Numbered from the stretch's first letter, positions 9,901 to 23,589 are shown. The stretch is 64,000 nt of DNA from Mortierella sp. BCC40632 (GCA_011634665.1 WAEK01000009.1:1851501-1915500), one strand, 5' to 3'. The notes: generated by a model from the sequence alone, not told the origin. Numbers and translations: made by a program.

Positions 9901-11800
9901 TGATGTGGCTCAAGGGTGGCAAAGATGACAAAGGAGATCGACCTTCGTCTTCCAAGGCTCATCATTGGATTTTGGCTCAGTCATTGATTCCTCAATGGAG
10001 TGGGTACTTCCGTCAGGTAGCCGTGATTGGCAATCCCATGGTCTGGTGGACCTGTTTCTTGGGTATTAGTTCCTTTGTAGCCATCAACGTTGTCTTTTTG
10101 TTCCGAGAGAAGCGACTCTGTCATGATGCCGGTCTCATGAGAGGTAAAAAAAGCTCTTTTCCCCTGGAAAACAGACTATCAAATTACATGACAAAAGAAA
10201 GGAAAAAAAGCAAACGAACAAACTAACATTCCTCGCCCTTTTCTTTCTTTTAGAACTCAAAAAGTACTATTTGGCAGACTCAACCAAATACTTTGCAGGA
10301 TGGGCGATCCACTACCTTCCTTTCTTCTTTATCAACCGAAATCTCTATGGCCATCACTACTTCCCAGCCCTCTACTACTCCATCTTGATGACCAGCTCCA
10401 TGAGTGCAGGATTGACCTCCTTTTTCTCTCGCCATAGTCGGTTTGCCTTTTACACAGGCATTCTCTTCTTGACCATCTCGGCTTTTGTTCAATTGTCACC
10501 TTTTACTTATGGAACTCTGATCAGCAAGACTCAATGTGGTTATCTGTACCCTTGGATCAACAGCATCCGTAACCCTTTTGACAACCGACTAGATTGTTCG
10601 CTCACACATAACGAACCGAAGCGATTGGTCACCTTATCAATGCTCAAGTCTCAGGCACAAAAGGACAAGGAAGCCTGGAGTCTTGTCCCAGAACATCTCT
10701 GGGATTCCAAGGGGGCTCCCTATGCTCTCCGACGAAGGATTCGACTTCATCGAGCCATTGTGAACCCAAGAGCCCAAGTCCTACCAAAGAGTTATCCAGA
10801 GGTGGATAAAGACTTGCCCATGCAACATTTGGCCTTGACCTGGCGTCAACTCCCACAACAGCTCAAGGACTTTTATCGAAAGAGTTTGAAGGGTGAGGCT
10901 GATGAGGAATTGAGGCAACAACTGTTGAAGGAAGATCAGGCGTTGGTAGATGCCGCTATGCCTCCAGAGCCTGTGGTAGTTCAACAAGAACAGGAGCAAG
11001 GACAACAACAAGAACAACAGCGTCTAGTGGATTCACAGGACATGGGTTTGGAAGAGATCCTCATTGAGGAAGATCCTTCTGCAGGGTCACCCGAGGAACA
11101 ACCCATGTCAGGAGACTATCAAGAAGAAGATGTAGCCCCTGTTGACTTTGATGAGCAACAACTGGATCGACTTCTTGAACGGTACAAGGTTCAAAAGGCA
11201 CAGGAGCGGGCTGCCTCAGGAGAGGAGCTGGAGAATGTCAATGGAGATCAGGCAAAGGTGGCGCAACCACTTCCGACAAAGGCCCTTGAATATCCTCCTA
11301 CGTATGAAGGTCGACCTGGATTCCAGTTAATCAATCAAATGTTTGAACGAGCAGGAATCGTGGGATCCAAGGCGAAATCCAATCCAATCAAGCAGCACCA
11401 ACAACAGGGTCCTAAACGAAAGGGCAAGCAATACGCCACGCCTGATGTCCAGCCCGAGGAACCAGACGTCGAAAAGTCATTTGAGGATCAGATTCTGGAG
11501 GAGATGGCAGCCGAGGTCAGGGCCGAGCAATTGGCAAGAGAGGCTCAGGAGAGAAGAGAGGATGAGGATTCATCTGTGGAGGAGGAGGACACAGAAGAGG
11601 CTGAGAATGATAGTGAAGATGGAGGAGAAGATAACGAAGAAGAAGAGGAAGAAGAGAGGGGACCACCTATTGGAGTTGAAAATGAGGAGCAACTAGCAGA
11701 GGCATTGAACAAGTTGGCAGCTGAGGGAATCCGGGCCGAAGTTGTCCGTGGCACAGCTACGCGATACATTGAGCCTCCAACAGAATCTATCCACGAGTAG
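6976..11800 (+). CDS. Divergent protein O-mannosyltransferase (PMT family, MIR domains)
   Basis: ER enzyme family that transfers mannose from dolichol-P-mannose to Ser/Thr. Exons: 6976-7604, 7737-7889, 8031-8179, 8265-8373, 8488-8647, 8839-9706, 9829-10143 and 10254-11800, giving 1309 residues, against 750-850 for most PMTs. The first-loop segment HPPLAKLILAG, then DNALTANNRLIALDAPLMFF and FSWFWWKWLL, follow the PMT fold. MIR repeats span about residues 471-689, and the C-terminal membrane region contains GWAIHYLPFFFINRNLYGHH. The position of the catalytic Asp-Glu pair reads Glu-Glu (about residues 212-213), and the neighbouring His is Asn. Intron 4 (8374-8487) uses a GC donor. About 400 Gln/Glu-rich residues follow the last membrane segment. 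PMT subfamily not assigned. The start ATGATG lies after a T run. AATAAA at 11923-11928. Confidence 0.9.
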
Positions 11801-12036
11801 AAAGTAGAGACTCGTTTTATTTTATTCCCTTCTTTTTTTTTCTTTGTTGCTTTTATCTACCATAAACCTTCTTTTTTCTTTTCTTTTCTTTTCTTTCTTT
11901 CGTTTTTCTTGTTCTATCCAGAAATAAACCTTCAAGTATTTGTAGAATTTGGCCTACACAGAGCTGACTGTTGTTGAACTCGAGGTCGAACAAGAAAAAT
12001 AAATCAATCAATAAATAGCCAATTCCTTTGGGGGAT

Positions 12037-15000
12037 TCAGAGAATGGCCATGACCAAACAGAGTTTGAGTGATTCGTACGGAATATCGTGGTGATGATGA
12101 AACGGTCCATGAAGCGATTGAGCCTCACAGTTACAGCATGGCTCTTCGTGAGGCTCCTCCTGGGTGACCGGATCCGTCTCGGTGAGCGTGGGATTGGATT
12201 CGGACGAGTGACCCATTGTAGGGGTGATGTTGGGGTGTGACCCTGGACAGGAAGAGTGGAGTTTGTACTCGAGTTCGGAGACTTCTTCAATATTGACTGG
12301 CATATAATCGACGGTCGAGAGCGTAGAGGACTTCCAGCCCCGTTTTTTTTTTTTTGTTTCGGGTTTCGGAAAAAGTGATAAGAGGTTCATTAGTTAGGAC
12401 AAAAACATCATCCTGTTCTCTCTCTCTCTCTCTATCACAAATGTAAACCCGGATTTTCTTTCTTTCCTTACCCAGCATTGCATAGCAGTAAACTTTTCGG
12501 GCGAGCTCTGGAATTGAGTCACATCATGCAAGGGTGCGAACGAAGGGACAAGGATACGGAACCAAGCCTGAATCTCTTCACGTTGGTCTGTATAAAAATG
12601 TCCTGCTTGACTGAGGTCACTACTGTCCCTGTCCGTCCTCAGATTCAGTTCGCGTAATGCTGCCGTTTGATTTGACTTTGACCTTGTTGGTTTCGACGGA
12701 GATTCAAGAGGTTGTGTTGTCGTCGTGGTGTGCGGGTCCGTTTCAGAACGCTTCTTTGTACTGCTACTATTACTACAACGACTATTGGCTGCAGTGTTCT
12801 CCCCGCCACTACTACCACCGCCACCGCTAATACCACCACCATCTCCGCTCCACGAGCCCATCATAGAAAGAGAACCCGTGTGAATGTCGTCCATCCTCAT
12901 GAACGCCGTAGAAGGCGTCTCATGAGATCCGTAAAGGTTGGCTGACACTGATGTCTCGGACCTGACGGGGGTCCTATCCATATCCTTTTGTTGATCCGGA
13001 ATCAATTGGGGTTCGACAGAGTCATTAGAGACGACATACCGAACAGGTTGACCATTTCTCGAGTAATAGTACCGGTGATGGATCGATGGTCGAACATTGG
13101 TCTTGGCAAGATCAGGCACTTCATGGGCTCCAATCGACCCCACGTTCAAGGGCATGGTGGCGAGGGCAGTGTGTGCGGCAGCGAGGACGAATTGAGAGAC
13201 TGTTCGAGGGAGAAAGAGGTCCAAGCTGTGGAGCAAGGCAGCAGTTGGGTCACTTGGGGCAAGAGTAAAAAAGTTTGATGTAGGAGTGGTTCTTGTGGTC
13301 AAGGATCGATCTAATAGTTGCTGATAAGGGTGAATGGGAGGGGTAGGGATAGTTTGTCGATGGAGATGGGTACCAAGTTGATAACCCGTACCAGAGGCCA
13401 TTTTCGAGATGAATAAGCTCCAATAGGACCTAAAGCAGAACATTAGATTAACATGGGCCTAGCTAGGACAATGACATGATGATCCAAGCAAAGGCCATTC
13501 TTTTTCATTTTCTTTTTCTTTTACCCTGCATAGAAAAACGGTTCCGAAGCCATTTGCTCTTCCATGACTAGGTCCTTGATATTGCGAAACTCGATCCCGA
13601 GCCGTATTGGCGCGTACTTGGCGTACCGTCTAGGATATGCCTCAACTGTCCCAGGTCCCTGATCATGCTGAAAGTCGAGTAGTGGTGACAAATAAGTTCC
13701 AACCATGGGGGTACTCTCATGCGGAATACTATCACGACTTTCTAGACATCGCCTAGCCAGGTCAGGTCTTGGATGATTCAATTCCAGCACAGGTTCTAAA
13801 ACCTCTAATCCTAGTGAGGTTGGATAGGGTCCTCCCTCTGGAGCGAGGGGATTGGCACCATGGACGACTGAACGAAGCTCCCTTTGATCCCAAAGAGCCC
13901 TATGAACCAATCGTGCTGGTACAAAAGTGGTACCTGTACAAGGATCAATGTCATGAAGGATGGCCTCTAATTGTTGGAAGGACATGTGTGTGTAAATGAT
14001 CCCTTGGCCAAAGAGTGTCTCGTACAGTGCTTCATCCTGGTCAATCTGACACTTTTCAGCCTGGGTGGTGTCCGTTCCTAGAGAGAGTGATGCATCAGGC
14101 GCAGGGTTGGATTGCTCGTCGAGCGCGAGTCGTCGTCGCTGATGTACGACGCGTCGGCAGAGCTTGTACCGCTCCCATTCGTCCGGCACCCATAACGACT
14201 CAGAAGCCAAGACACTCAAAAGCCAGGTTGTAGGCAAGTTCTCCAGAACGGCTAAACATTGGATCTTGGGTTCGTCATAGGTGTTCCGGCAAAGATATGC
14301 GTGGCAAGCACGTGCGATCTGTTGGGTCCAAGGGTAGTAGTTGTTATGATGACTGAACCAGATGCAGTCCAGAACCGTTCCTGCGGATATGGTCCGTATC
14401 GTATATGCAGAGGCTTCGTTCGCCAGCGAGTCAATCCCAAGGTAAACCGAGGTTGCAAGGACTGAGAGTGCATTCTTGACTGTGAGCTTGTAGGATTCCA
14501 TCAGGATTGTTTCCGCTCGGTCTCTGGGATCAAGCATGTTGTCTATAGTCGCTGAAGTGGCAGCAGCAGAGTCAGTCCTACAGGAATGAAGAATCTTTGA
14601 TACTGGCAAAGATGAGAGCGTAGAGCTCTGCCGGACAAGTGAGCTTCTTGTCTTCTGAGAACCAGAGACGAGCAGATCTTGTTCATCCGACTCGATCCAG
14701 ATGCCGTAAAGTCGGCCCAAAGAGAGCTCGAATCCTTCTCGGGTAATATTAGGGTCGTCAAATGACATGTCAATCCGACCTTGGGCTTGTTCCAACCAAG
14801 GCCCGCCTTGCATGGCTGTGGCAAAGAAGCGGGCCTGGACAAGAATGAGGCGGTGGAGAGCATAGGTTTGCCCAAAGGCTTGGATAGAAATGTCGGACCC
14901 GACTCCGGTCTGAAGCCCAACACGCGTAATATGCTGGGCTAGTTGTGTCAGGTGACCAACTAGAGGAGCCGTGAGAGCAAGAGGAGAGGCTTTTGGGACC

Positions 15001-15506
15001 TGTACTTGTAATGAATGTTTGTTTAGGTGAGGTGTTGGTGTTGAGAAAGAAGAATCACTTTGGTGGCGGTGGAGTGCTTCGGTATCGAGTGTTTGGGAGA
15101 GTGTCCCTGAGGCAGAGGCAGAAGAGGAGACGGCGTCTGTCACGGGTGGCGTGACTGGATGTCTCTGTTCCTGATCATGCATTCCTTGAACATGCAGTCT
15201 CATTCCACAGGGCACCCCATCAGCAAACGAAATGTCATTCGAGCTGGATGCCCTAATGTATGGCAGCGAGACGACACGGCGTACTCGGACCTCGGGTGCA
15301 TCGGTGCTATAATCTTTTTCGTGGAAAGGTGGAGGACCGCTATCCGAGGCGTCTCTAGGAGTGAGCTGCGGAGAAGAGGGAGGTTGACGACAGCGAGGTG
15401 GGCAGGATGGTTCACACACGTGGCTAGCTGGACCTATGGAAAACAGCCGTTGAGTGGAGCAAAGACGGCTGTGGGGTGTCATCTGGACTGAGTGCTTTTT
15501 CGTCAT
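12037..15506 (-). CDS. BTB/POZ domain protein
   Basis: Exons in transcription order: 15506-13525, 13429-12472 and 12330-12037, giving about 1077 residues. Donors are GTAAAA and GTAAGG. The second intron has CTAAC about 50 nt before its acceptor. The BTB fold lies at about residues 204-300 (GSDISIQAFGQTYALHRLIL, GGPWLEQAQGRIDMSF, then LGRLYGIWIE). A helical BACK-like part follows (LSVLATSVYLGIDSLANEAS, ILHDIDPCTGTTFVPARLVH). The long C-terminal half is Ser/Gly/Thr-rich and probably disordered, and ends with a Cys-containing patch (EPCCNCEAQ). BTB domains dimerise and often recruit Cullin-3 or DNA-binding partners. The precise function is unknown. A start at 15578 is also open but adds only pyrimidine-tract residues. 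It converges with the PMT gene (236 nt between stops). Confidence 0.8.
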
Positions 15507-18500
15507 CGGTTCGTAAGAGAGGAGGACGTGTGGAGAAAGAGAGTATAACAGGGGTGAGCAACAAAGGAAAGAGGGCAAAAGGGTTGGATGCAGAGAAGAA
15601 AAAGGAAAGTGTCAAGTCTTGCGGGTGAAGCAGAGATGACATTGGGATGACGGTACTTGACTGAGATAGTTGTCGGTCTCCTCTTACCTCTTGTACTCGA
15701 CCAAGTCTTTAAATGCAAAAATGATTTCTTTTTCTTGTGAGAGAGGATCGATGGGGAACAAAGAAGCAATATGTTTGACTTTAGTAATTTAGACACTCGA
15801 CGCTATTATCGTGTGAATGACAATGACGTTAAAAAGATGGTGGTAATGATTGCAGCGATGCTAGACAAGGTGAAGCTGGAAAGAAAGCAACAATGATAGA
15901 TCGGAAAGGCAGCGATTGTGCCTGACAAGAGATGAAGCCATATCGTTAGAGTCCGTTATTGAGTATCTACAGCGCGCCTCTGGAAAAAAGAAGACACCAT
16001 GGATCCGCCATTTTGAGTCAGGTACCAGATAAAACCATGTCGGAGATGGTCAAGCAACAAAAAGAAGAAAAAAAGAAAGGGGGAGGGTGAGGGAGTGAGA
16101 TACGATGAGGCGACCTTTATTCTTCCCATCATTGATGGTAGATTTGATAGAGCCGACATAAAGGAAGGTGTGAAGCAGGGGTCGCCAGGGGGAGAGGCAT
16201 GAGAAGGAAAAAAAAAAAAAAAAAAAGGAGAGGGAGTGGCAAACAGTGCACCTTGAGGTTACTGGTGGACGGTCCTTTCCATTCCATGCGGAGGAAACAC
16301 CTGCAGCCCTGAGCAGTTTTTAGCCATGTTCACAGCGCTTTAGGAAGGAGCAGTAGGTTTGTAGGCTCTTGACTTGATTCCATGTGTCAACTTGTAGGCT
16401 AGACAGTCCAAGGGGATGTCCCCAATAGACGAGGCAATACCCAAAACTTCCTACGGATAGAGCACAGCAATAGGTCTTATTTTTTGAGTGCCCAACGATA
16501 GCAAATGATAGTGCAAATGATAACACTGCAGAAGGTCGCGTTAGAAATGAACAGGGAGCTAAGAGCAACAAACACGATCCATGCAGGACATGTGTTTGTT
16601 GGGTTCAACTTGTCCTTTGGTATCAGCAAATGGCCTTCAACTCTAAACAAGTCAACAGGATGGTGTCAGTCCATAACAATAGTGGTGAGCGGCGTTTGTC
16701 GATCAACAGGGGGCCAAAGCAATAACAGCACCCATAACAGCACCCATAACAGCATCAATAACAGTAGCAAGAGTAGCAACAACAGTAGCGGCAGCATCTG
16801 GAACAGAGGCAGGACAGGCCCTGCCTGACCACACACCAAGGCAGACGGCGGAGAGAGGTCATTGGTTGTGGCTGCGTTACTCCAGCGAGGCAAAGGGGTG
16901 TGGCAGCGGTACCTGGCGCGAAGTACATTGCTATTGGGTCGATCGGGTCCAGATGAGAGAATAATATTATAAAAAAAAAGGTGCGGGGCAAAAAGTAACC
17001 TATTGGCACAAGGACAGGCCATCAAGCAGGGTTCGAGTCATTGTTGGCAGATCAGCACACGAGAGCCATGATCCTGGTGCCTAAAGATCACTTTACTCAG
17101 CACAACTATCCATTATTCAGGGTGAGAAGGAACTGCAACCATTAGCAACTCTGGTTTCGCACATGGAGAGACGCAGGAGTATCGGGGAAGGAAGTCAAGT
17201 TTGTCTCCACACCCCGCAGCTCGTGGCCAAGCAAGACCTGTGTTTGTAGGCTGTGGGCGGTTCCTAAACTGGACAGGAGCGGAAACAAAGAAGAGAGCTA
17301 AACAACGATGACCCGGTCAACCTGAGGCCCAAAACTCAGAGCTGGTTTTGGTTTCGCGCGAGAAGGAGAGTGAGAAGCAAGAGGGAAGACGTGTGCAGAG
17401 AGAGCAAGCAAAAGGATGACGACGGGTCTTCTCGCATTTCCTTTTTGCTCTAATAGGCCACGCTTGCGGTCCCCTTCCCCCCCACAGTTTTTTGGGATTA
17501 GATTTGTGTTGGGTGTGACAAGGCCTTTTTTTGGTATGAGCAGAAGGCGTAGCGTGCAGTAGAAACGAGAGGCAAAGAGGGAAAGGGGACCGCGCCCGCC
17601 GTAGTGTGTGTTGTGTGTGTGTGTCAACATGTCAGTTGCCTGTCAGCCTGCAGGTGTCTAGGAGGATGAGGAGATGTGGATGAGGAGGAGGCAAAGAGCC
17701 CTGACGGAACGGCCAAATGGACCACCATCATGATAGCAGCAATCCAATTCAGCAAAGGATGCAGTTGCGGATGCAGCCATTACAGTTGACAATAGTAGTG
17801 AGCAGTGTGGTATGAAAGAGCATAAGAAAATGAGAAGAGAAGAGGAGGAGAGAAAGAGAATGACTAGAGTAAAGCGGTGCGCTCATGGTTCTAGGAAGGG
17901 ATCGCCCAATGCTCATCATTCTCTCCTCTCCACTCGATAGATCGTGGAGTGAGTGTACCCTTGGCCGAGTATGTACTGTCGCATCCTCTCAACCAAGCAC
18001 CCCGCTCGGTGCTCGGGATGTGACAGTGAAGGGCTGAAGGTAGTGGGGAAAGGGGAGGCGGGAAGGTGGCCGAGCCGCCAGGTTGAGAAAAAAGCCGGAC
18101 CAGTCAATTTGGCGCAAGGGACAATGGAACATGAAAACGCAGCCCGGAGAAGCAAGAAAGACACGAGGACACGGACAGGCGGACAGACGGGGGCGCGGGG
18201 CGGAGGAAATGGCTGGCGTTTCTCTCTCTCTCTCTCTTGAGAGAGGGAGAGAGATCGGTGTGTTGTCTTTTTCCTATCTCGAGAGAGAGGGAGAGAGAGC
18301 TCCTCGCTCGACTCAACTCTTGTCGGGCCATACGACCAAAAAAAGGTTGAAGGCCAGCCAGGCTGCACGCTAGTCCGCACTGCAACGGCCAGGTACCCAC
18401 AGAGCTTCGAGCCACGGACAGAGAGAGAGAGAGAGAGAGAGAGACAGAGGGAGAGAGAGGATAGGGAGAGAGAGAAGAAGAGCAAGAGTCGGTCGAGCTT

Positions 18501-20027
18501 GGTGTAACGTCGCCAAACCGTCCGGCCAGGGAGCAGCAACAGGGTACGGGACGGAAATGAACTGCCAACAAGAAGCCCAAAAGGGAAGATGAAGGAGGCT
18601 CTCCCTCACGGGTGCGTTTTTGCCATGCTTTGGTCCTTCCGAAACGCCTGGACCAAGATGGAAAGTAGGCCCTGCCCATAGGCCTCTCTTTATCTATCTC
18701 TTGTTGCAATCTCTTCCATGATGCTCTCGAGCGTGGAACACGGAACTGAACACGGACACGGACTTGGTCTTGGGCACTCGTTCTCTGGAAGTATCAAAAA
18801 AAAAAAGCAACGCCCACTGTCGTTGAGGATATGCCAATGGAGCCATGGAAGTTGCGAGACAAGATTGGGGTAGCCTTCAACCGAAAATGAGCGAGTAGCC
18901 CAATGACAACAAAAAGAGGAGGCAGAATAGATAATCTCTGCCGTTTTTTTTTCGTCCCTTACCTTTCTCTCCATACCTCGACAGCATACATGAGCCTCAC
19001 AGACAAAAAAAATAATAAAATAAAATAATAAAATAAAAGAGTCATCGCCTGTCAGGGCGGATGGGGAAGGCCACTGGTTGGGATGAGGAATAAGGAAAGA
19101 AAGCAGAGGAGGGAGACCGGGCAGTGGATCGAGTGATACCTTCAGTTGTGGAGTGCGGAGGGTTCTGCCATTGCTCCGGTCTGGCAAGTGCTTGAGTGGC
19201 TATGTGGGGGACTCGGGACAGAAGAGAGATCTCGCTCTCGGACGAACGGGAAGGGTCTCGGTTTCAAGCAGTCGCAGGGGCGCAGGGGCCGAAAGGGGAG
19301 GGAGGGGGCTCTGGAGAACAGAGCCATGCTGGGCGTTGCGCATTTGCCAAATCCATTGCGACCATTTCTGGCGTCCTGGTGACCTGCAGGGTCGACTTGG
19401 GAAGGGGAAAGGAGACTGGAGGGTCTCTCCAGTTCACCAGCCAGGGAGAGAAAGAAAGAATGGTTCGAGTAGGAAGAGTTGTCTGTCGAGCCTGACGGTC
19501 AGTGTCTTTTTTTGTCCGGGCGAGGCATGTAACGTGGGACGGTACTTGATTTGGAAGGGACCTCAGCCTGTGGATGGAGACAGGGCTCTGTGTTTGTTGG
19601 ATGGACGGACGGACGGGCGGGCAGACAGATAGACAGTTCAAATAAATGAATGGAATCCATGACCACGGCTACAATCATCGCTGCTCCGTGGACATGGATT
19701 CGCTTTCATTTTGCCCCGCAGCCCCGACAAACAGCTATCTAAGACTATCGAATCGATCTGGAGATACTCATCATCTGCCATCTACCACCTTAGTAAGTTA
19801 CGGTCCGTGGATAGGCAAGATCAGCAGTAGGCGACAGGTCGAGGGTTACCAGAGCTGGCGCGGCTACCGAGGGGAAGAATCAGTGGTGGTAGGCATGTAA
19901 CGAAGCATGGTGATGACATCTGTAATTGGAGTGATTTCCTCCGCACCGGCTTGTGGCCCCGCGCAGCCGCCCTGAGAATGAGCGCAGGGGAGAAGAAGAA
20001 GGTCCACGTACAGAGAAAGAGAAGTGA

Positions 20028-20049
20028 AGAGAGAGAAAGAGAGAGAAAG

Positions 20050-20127
<78 letters not shown>

Positions 20128-20132
20128 ACAAA
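20028..20132 (+). repeat. GA-rich microsatellite
   Basis: Imperfect GAGAAA units pass into about 55 nt of pure GA. The first member of a cluster of different simple repeats that continues to about 20610. Confidence 0.95.
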
Positions 20133-20449
20133 GAGAGTACCTTTTTCATCCCCACTTTTTTTCCCCCTTCTCTCTCTCTTTCTCCCATTCTCTCTTCTTC
20201 TTCTTCTCTCTTCTTGTCTGGATCGACACTCCGTCATTGACATTGTCGCTCTCCCCGCCATTGCCTCTGCCGCTGTCGTTGTCTGACTATCCCATTCCGT
20301 TCCCTTTTTTTTTTTCTTTCTATTCCTTCATCTCAGTCCAGTCCATTCTTCTCTCCTTTCCACACACAGAGCATCTCTTTCTTTGCTCCGACAAGCACTT
20401 GCCTGTCCTTTTTTTTTTTTTCGTTCAGAATAGTTTTCTGTCTCGATCG

Positions 20450-20524
20450 CCACCACCACCACCACCACCACCACCACCTTCTTTCCTTCCTTCCTTCCTT
20501 CCTTCTACTCTCGTCCCTGCCACA

Positions 20525-20565
<41 letters not shown>

Positions 20566-20610
20566 TCACTCTTTTTCTTTTCTTTTCTTTTCTTTTCTTT
20601 TTTTTTTACT
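20450..20610 (+). repeat. Cluster of four adjacent microsatellites
   Basis: Within 160 nt lie a CAC/CCA trinucleotide run (20450-20478), a TTCC run (about 20479-20504), a TCG run (about 20525-20565) and a TTTTC run (about 20574-20600). Four unrelated units follow one another with short spacers. Confidence 0.93.
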
Positions 20611-22015
20611 CGACCAGTTATATACAGGCAGGGCCCCGTTATTTCCTCTCCCTGCCTCCCATTGCACACTCTCGCTCATTCTCTCTCTCTCTTTCTCTTA
20701 CTCGCTCTCTCTCTCTCACACACTCTCACTCTCTCTCTCACTCTTTTGACTCTTTGCGTGGCATCCTGATCATCCTTGGCCATCGTCTCTTTTCTTTCTT
20801 TTCTTTCTTCTTCAGACTTTGTACAGCCCGGCCCAGTCCAGCCCAGCTTAGTCCAACTCAATCCGGCGCCTGCTCCAGCCCACTGTCCAAGCGCGCGCTC
20901 TCTCTCTCTGTCTCTCCACTCTCTCTCTCCTTCTCTCCTTTGCTTCTCTGTACGTCGTCTGCGCTATTGTCCAACTCGTCTCCCAAGTCCTGGCCTCGCA
21001 CACATTTTCTCTTTCTCTCATTCTTTCTCTCTTTCACTTCTCTCAGTCCTGTATGTACCTTTGTCAATCGTGATGATCCTCCCATCCTCTACAACCTTGA
21101 ACGCTCCATCGACTTGTTGTCCTAGGCTCAAGTGGATGGAGCTCACTAGCTCATCGTCATTTAATGGCGTCCTGTCCTCCTTGTCGTCATGTGCGCCACT
21201 AAACTTGCATCCCGCTAGTCCAGACCCGGTCGCCTTACCGGCCCATCCTCTCCTTCACTCGTTTTTTTTTTATTACTTCTCCATGCATCCACGCGCACAC
21301 TTTCTCTCTTTCGCGCGCGCTCACCGTTTTTTTTTTTTTTTTTTTTTGCCCCTGACTGGACCCGTGCCATCTGCGCCAGCAAAAAAAAAAAAAAGAAAAA
21401 AGGACCGAACGACAAGGGACCTTTGTCTGGCTCCGGCTCCGACCCAGCACCACTTTTTCCTTTCTTTTATTCATCAGGTAAGCGGGCGGGCGTAATAGTT
21501 GTTTTTCTTCTTTGTCTTTTCTGTTTTGGCCTCCGGAAGAGTGGTCGACGCTATTGCTCCAATCCCAGCGCCCTTCCATCCCTCTTTCTTTCTCTTTCTC
21601 TCTCTCTCTCTCTCTTCGTCCCTTGACTGCCGCAAATCGCGTCTGCGCACATGTCCTGGTTCAGTGCTGTCAGTCACTCTTGCCCGATCCGATGGTTGTA
21701 GCCAAGGCCCTTTTGCTGAGCCAACCGTTGCGCCGCGCTATACCCGTGGTTTTCGCTGGGCTAGAACCTGAAGCCGAGCCGACAGTCCTCTCCGACTCTC
21801 TGGCGTCTCTCCTTCTTATCCTCCTTGTTATTTTGCTCTCTGTCACTGTCGCCGGGTGCAGCACGTCCCCAAAGTTGTAGCGATCCTCCTCCCCTTTGCC
21901 TCGCCTGCGGTCCGCTGTTGTCCGAATCCGCTCCTTTTTTTTTTTTTTTCCTTCATGCCCTATCATCTCCCTTTGCTTGTTGTGCTTGTTACCATCCCTC
22001 ACCCCTTGCAAAATG

Positions 22016-22100
22016 GGGAAAAAAAAAGAAAAAAAAAAAAAAAAAAAAAAAAGAAAAAGAAAAACAAAAAAAAAAAACAAAGAAACAAAGAAAAAAAAAA
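22016..22100 (+). repeat. A-rich homopolymer tract
   Basis: Long A runs interrupted by single G or C bases, followed by AAAG-like units. Strongly asymmetric purine strand in the CSL upstream region. Confidence 0.9.
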
Positions 22101-22230
22101 AGAACGTCTGTTGGACGCGTTGCAACGCTCGATTGATCTCTTTGTCGAGGTTTTTCTAATCTGTCTGTTGATTTTTTCTCTTTACCTTGTCTTCTCTTTT
22201 TCCTTTTTCTTTTCTTAACACACACACACA

Positions 22231-22298
<68 letters not shown>

Positions 22299-22504
22299 CT
22301 CTGAACCCAAAGCTTCATCATAGGAACCTTTGGCCAACCCCTCTCTCCCCACCCCCGCGATTGTATATTTAAAGGTACGCGAATTAAGTCTCGATCTGTG
22401 AGCAGATGCACACAAAAACCAAAGAAAGACAGACAGACAGACACACACACACAGAGAGAGAGAGCGAGAGAGAGAGAGAGAGAGAGGAAAGACACGGGCC
22501 CTTT

Positions 22505-22551
<47 letters not shown>

Positions 22552-22875
22552 ATTATTCTTTTATTCACTTGTCCCCCCCCCCCTCCCAGTCCTATGGTGT
22601 TTACGAGAGGCTCTTGAGGGCGGGTGTACTCCAGACATGACCATGGGTTATGACCATTGGCCGCAGCCAATTGCTTAATGTGTGCTTTCTTTCCTTTGGG
22701 CTGCGATGGCAGTCTCAAGGTAGAAGCTACAGAAGAAGAGAGGAGACACACGCAAGAACGCAGCAATCCCAGCCCCTGCGACTCTTGAAGGGGGCCCCTA
22801 GGCAACAAAGCAGGCAGTGTTGGCATCCTTGTCTGTGTCTCCAGGGCAACAACACCCTCTCATTTCCTCACTTTG

Positions 22876-22924
<49 letters not shown>

Positions 22925-23587
22925 CTCTCTCTTTTCTCTTTCTCCCCTGGCTGTCTCCCTGACTGTCTCCTGCTCGTGCTTCTCGGCTTCTCTCTTTGTT
23001 TTCTCTCTCTCTCTCTCGCTTCTGCGTCTGCTTGTGACAATGATGATGATGATGCTGCTGCTGCTGCTGCTGCTACTCTCTTCCACATCCTTGTTCTCGT
23101 CTTCCTCCTTCTTTCTCCTCTCCCTCCCTTCCTCTCCCCCACCCCCTTTTTCTTCTTTTACCTTTTTCTCTATTTTTTATTTTTCCCTTTGTCTTTCTCT
23201 TTCTCTCCATGGTTTTCTACGGAAATCGGGACAATCGGATCCTCACGGACTACGGGTGAGGGATCACGGGCGAAGGCAATGGGGGAGATGATGGTCTCGT
23301 CCTTGTCCTTCCTCTTTGTCTCTTTTGACTCGGGATAGAAGTGCGATTGGATCCTGTACGTGATCCATACGGGTTTGCGTCCCATCTCTACTTGGCCTTG
23401 AACCTGTTGAAAGAAGCCCTATTGAACACTGATCCCCACTCCCTGTCCGCTGTTTGCTGCTCACTGTGCTGCCCCCTGTTTTGCAACGGGACAGAGGACG
23501 TGCCACTGGACGGGAGCTGCACAGCGCTGGCTCTACACACAATGGCGCCTCATCCTTTTTTTTATTCTCCCTACAGAAGAGAGAGAT

Positions 23588-23589
<2 letters not shown>

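Noticed and set aside
17025..17050. GGTTCGAGTC, similar to a tRNA B box
   Set aside because: No A box, acceptor stem or anticodon arm could be placed around it.
20024..20749. Long plus-strand ORF (Arg/Glu then Ser/Phe-rich)
   Set aside because: It arises from translation of GA and CT microsatellites, with no non-repetitive protein signature.
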